A stretch of DNA of 64,000 nt from Capitulum mitella (lineage: Eukaryota > Arthropoda > Thecostraca > Pollicipedomorpha > Pollicipedidae). Numbering within the stretch: position 1 is the first letter of the stretch; each line of letters opens with the position of its first letter. The notes under the pieces were generated by a model. The model was not told the origin of the DNA. It did no database searches and saw only the letters and a list, made by a program, of their open reading frames with translations. Of the stretch, positions 63,792 to 64,000 are shown in pieces. The stretch is from the NCBI GenBank assembly GCA_030062745.1, contig CP099839.1, positions 39,261,816 to 39,325,815 of the forward strand, in the 5' to 3' direction. Both the position numbers and the translations under genes were made by a program.

Positions 63792-63965
63792 TATCCCGAG
63801 TCTGGCATTTGATAAAATAGCGCCCAAATTTTTGCCACAAAACCAAATTTTTACTTTTGACCCTGAACTGACCTTGTGAAGTGGCCTGAGATGAACAAAA
63901 TTGTGTTTGTATGTTTCCCAACTATTTCCCTATACATCCATATCAAGTTTTAAGTTATATCTTAA
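62970..63965. mobile_element. family A TTAA transposon copy 2, 5' part
   Basis: It follows TTAA (62966-62969) and aligns with 18241-19210 along its whole visible length. It contains a TA microsatellite (63741-63785) absent from copy 1. At 63962-63965 it reaches the TTAA that matches 19207-19210 of copy 1, where a new element begins. The remaining ~225 bases of this copy would lie beyond the window. Confidence 0.8.
63741..63785. repeat. (TA)n microsatellite inside transposon copy 2
   Basis: About 45 bases of TA. At the equivalent place copy 1 has only a short non-repetitive CACATATTTTCC stretch, so the tract grew after insertion. Confidence 0.95.
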
Positions 63966-64000
63966 CCCTATTCCCGGAGGGCTAGAGGGTATGGTTGATT
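63966..64000. mobile_element. family A TTAA transposon copy 3, 5' end only, nested in copy 2
   Basis: It begins CCCTATTCCCGGAGGG directly after TTAA, matching the left end of copies 1 and 2, and is cut by the window edge. The insertion point is a TTAA already present in the element family. Confidence 0.7.

Noticed and set aside
1-64000. Search for CRISPR arrays, retroelement or virus-derived genes, rRNA and tRNA genes
   Set aside because: No spacer-repeat pattern, reverse transcriptase or capsid motif, rRNA stretch or complete tRNA fold was recognised by eye.

Overview
The window looks like nuclear DNA from an animal, most likely an arthropod; a crustacean fits but is not proven. The recognisable genes are intron-bearing and metazoan: a Neverland/DAF-36 Rieske oxygenase (first committed step of ecdysteroid synthesis in arthropods), a caveolin, a secreted CAP-superfamily protein and the first coding exon of a dopamine transporter. 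There are no operons, bacterial genes or recognisable viral genes. Coding exons are short and GC-rich, with GC-ending codons, in AT-richer introns and spacers, so GC-rich islands are the best guide to further exons.

Layout. 1-2100: a possible terminal exon of a minus-strand gene (91-309) and a GC-rich block upstream of nvd. 2185-8915: complete plus-strand nvd, seven exons, 447 residues, all junctions GT-AG and phase-consistent. 10022-11260: a TTAA-flanked non-autonomous DNA transposon. 14773-17193: minus-strand caveolin, three coding exons, N-terminus uncertain. 18241-19435: a second TTAA-flanked transposon family. About 19.5-36.5 kb: a long gene-poor tract with microsatellites and a few GC-rich islands with CCAAT boxes. 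36897-36948: a possible signal-peptide first exon. 37119-38443: second copy of the first transposon family. 41000-43358: minus-strand CAP gene, four exons, with a 9-unit 15-bp coding repeat and a one-base frame conflict in exon 1. About 44.2-46.4 kb: another dispersed repeat family and a three-unit ~150-bp tandem repeat. 48.9-50.8 kb: GC-rich non-coding DNA with a degenerate minisatellite. 52947-53100: first coding exon of a dopamine transporter whose other exons lie beyond the window. 53.2-62.9 kb: intronic or intergenic DNA with two large inverted repeats. 62970-64000: second copy of the 18 kb transposon family, with a third copy starting inside it at a TTAA.

The four main genes are functionally unrelated: sterol oxidation in the ER, membrane scaffolding, a secreted protein and monoamine reuptake. 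The most unusual non-genic signal is that several unrelated repeat families carry dense AGGTCA/TGACCT nuclear-receptor half-sites, including DR4-spaced arrays and TCAAGGTCA sites. One such element lies about 1.1 kb downstream of the ecdysteroid gene nvd.
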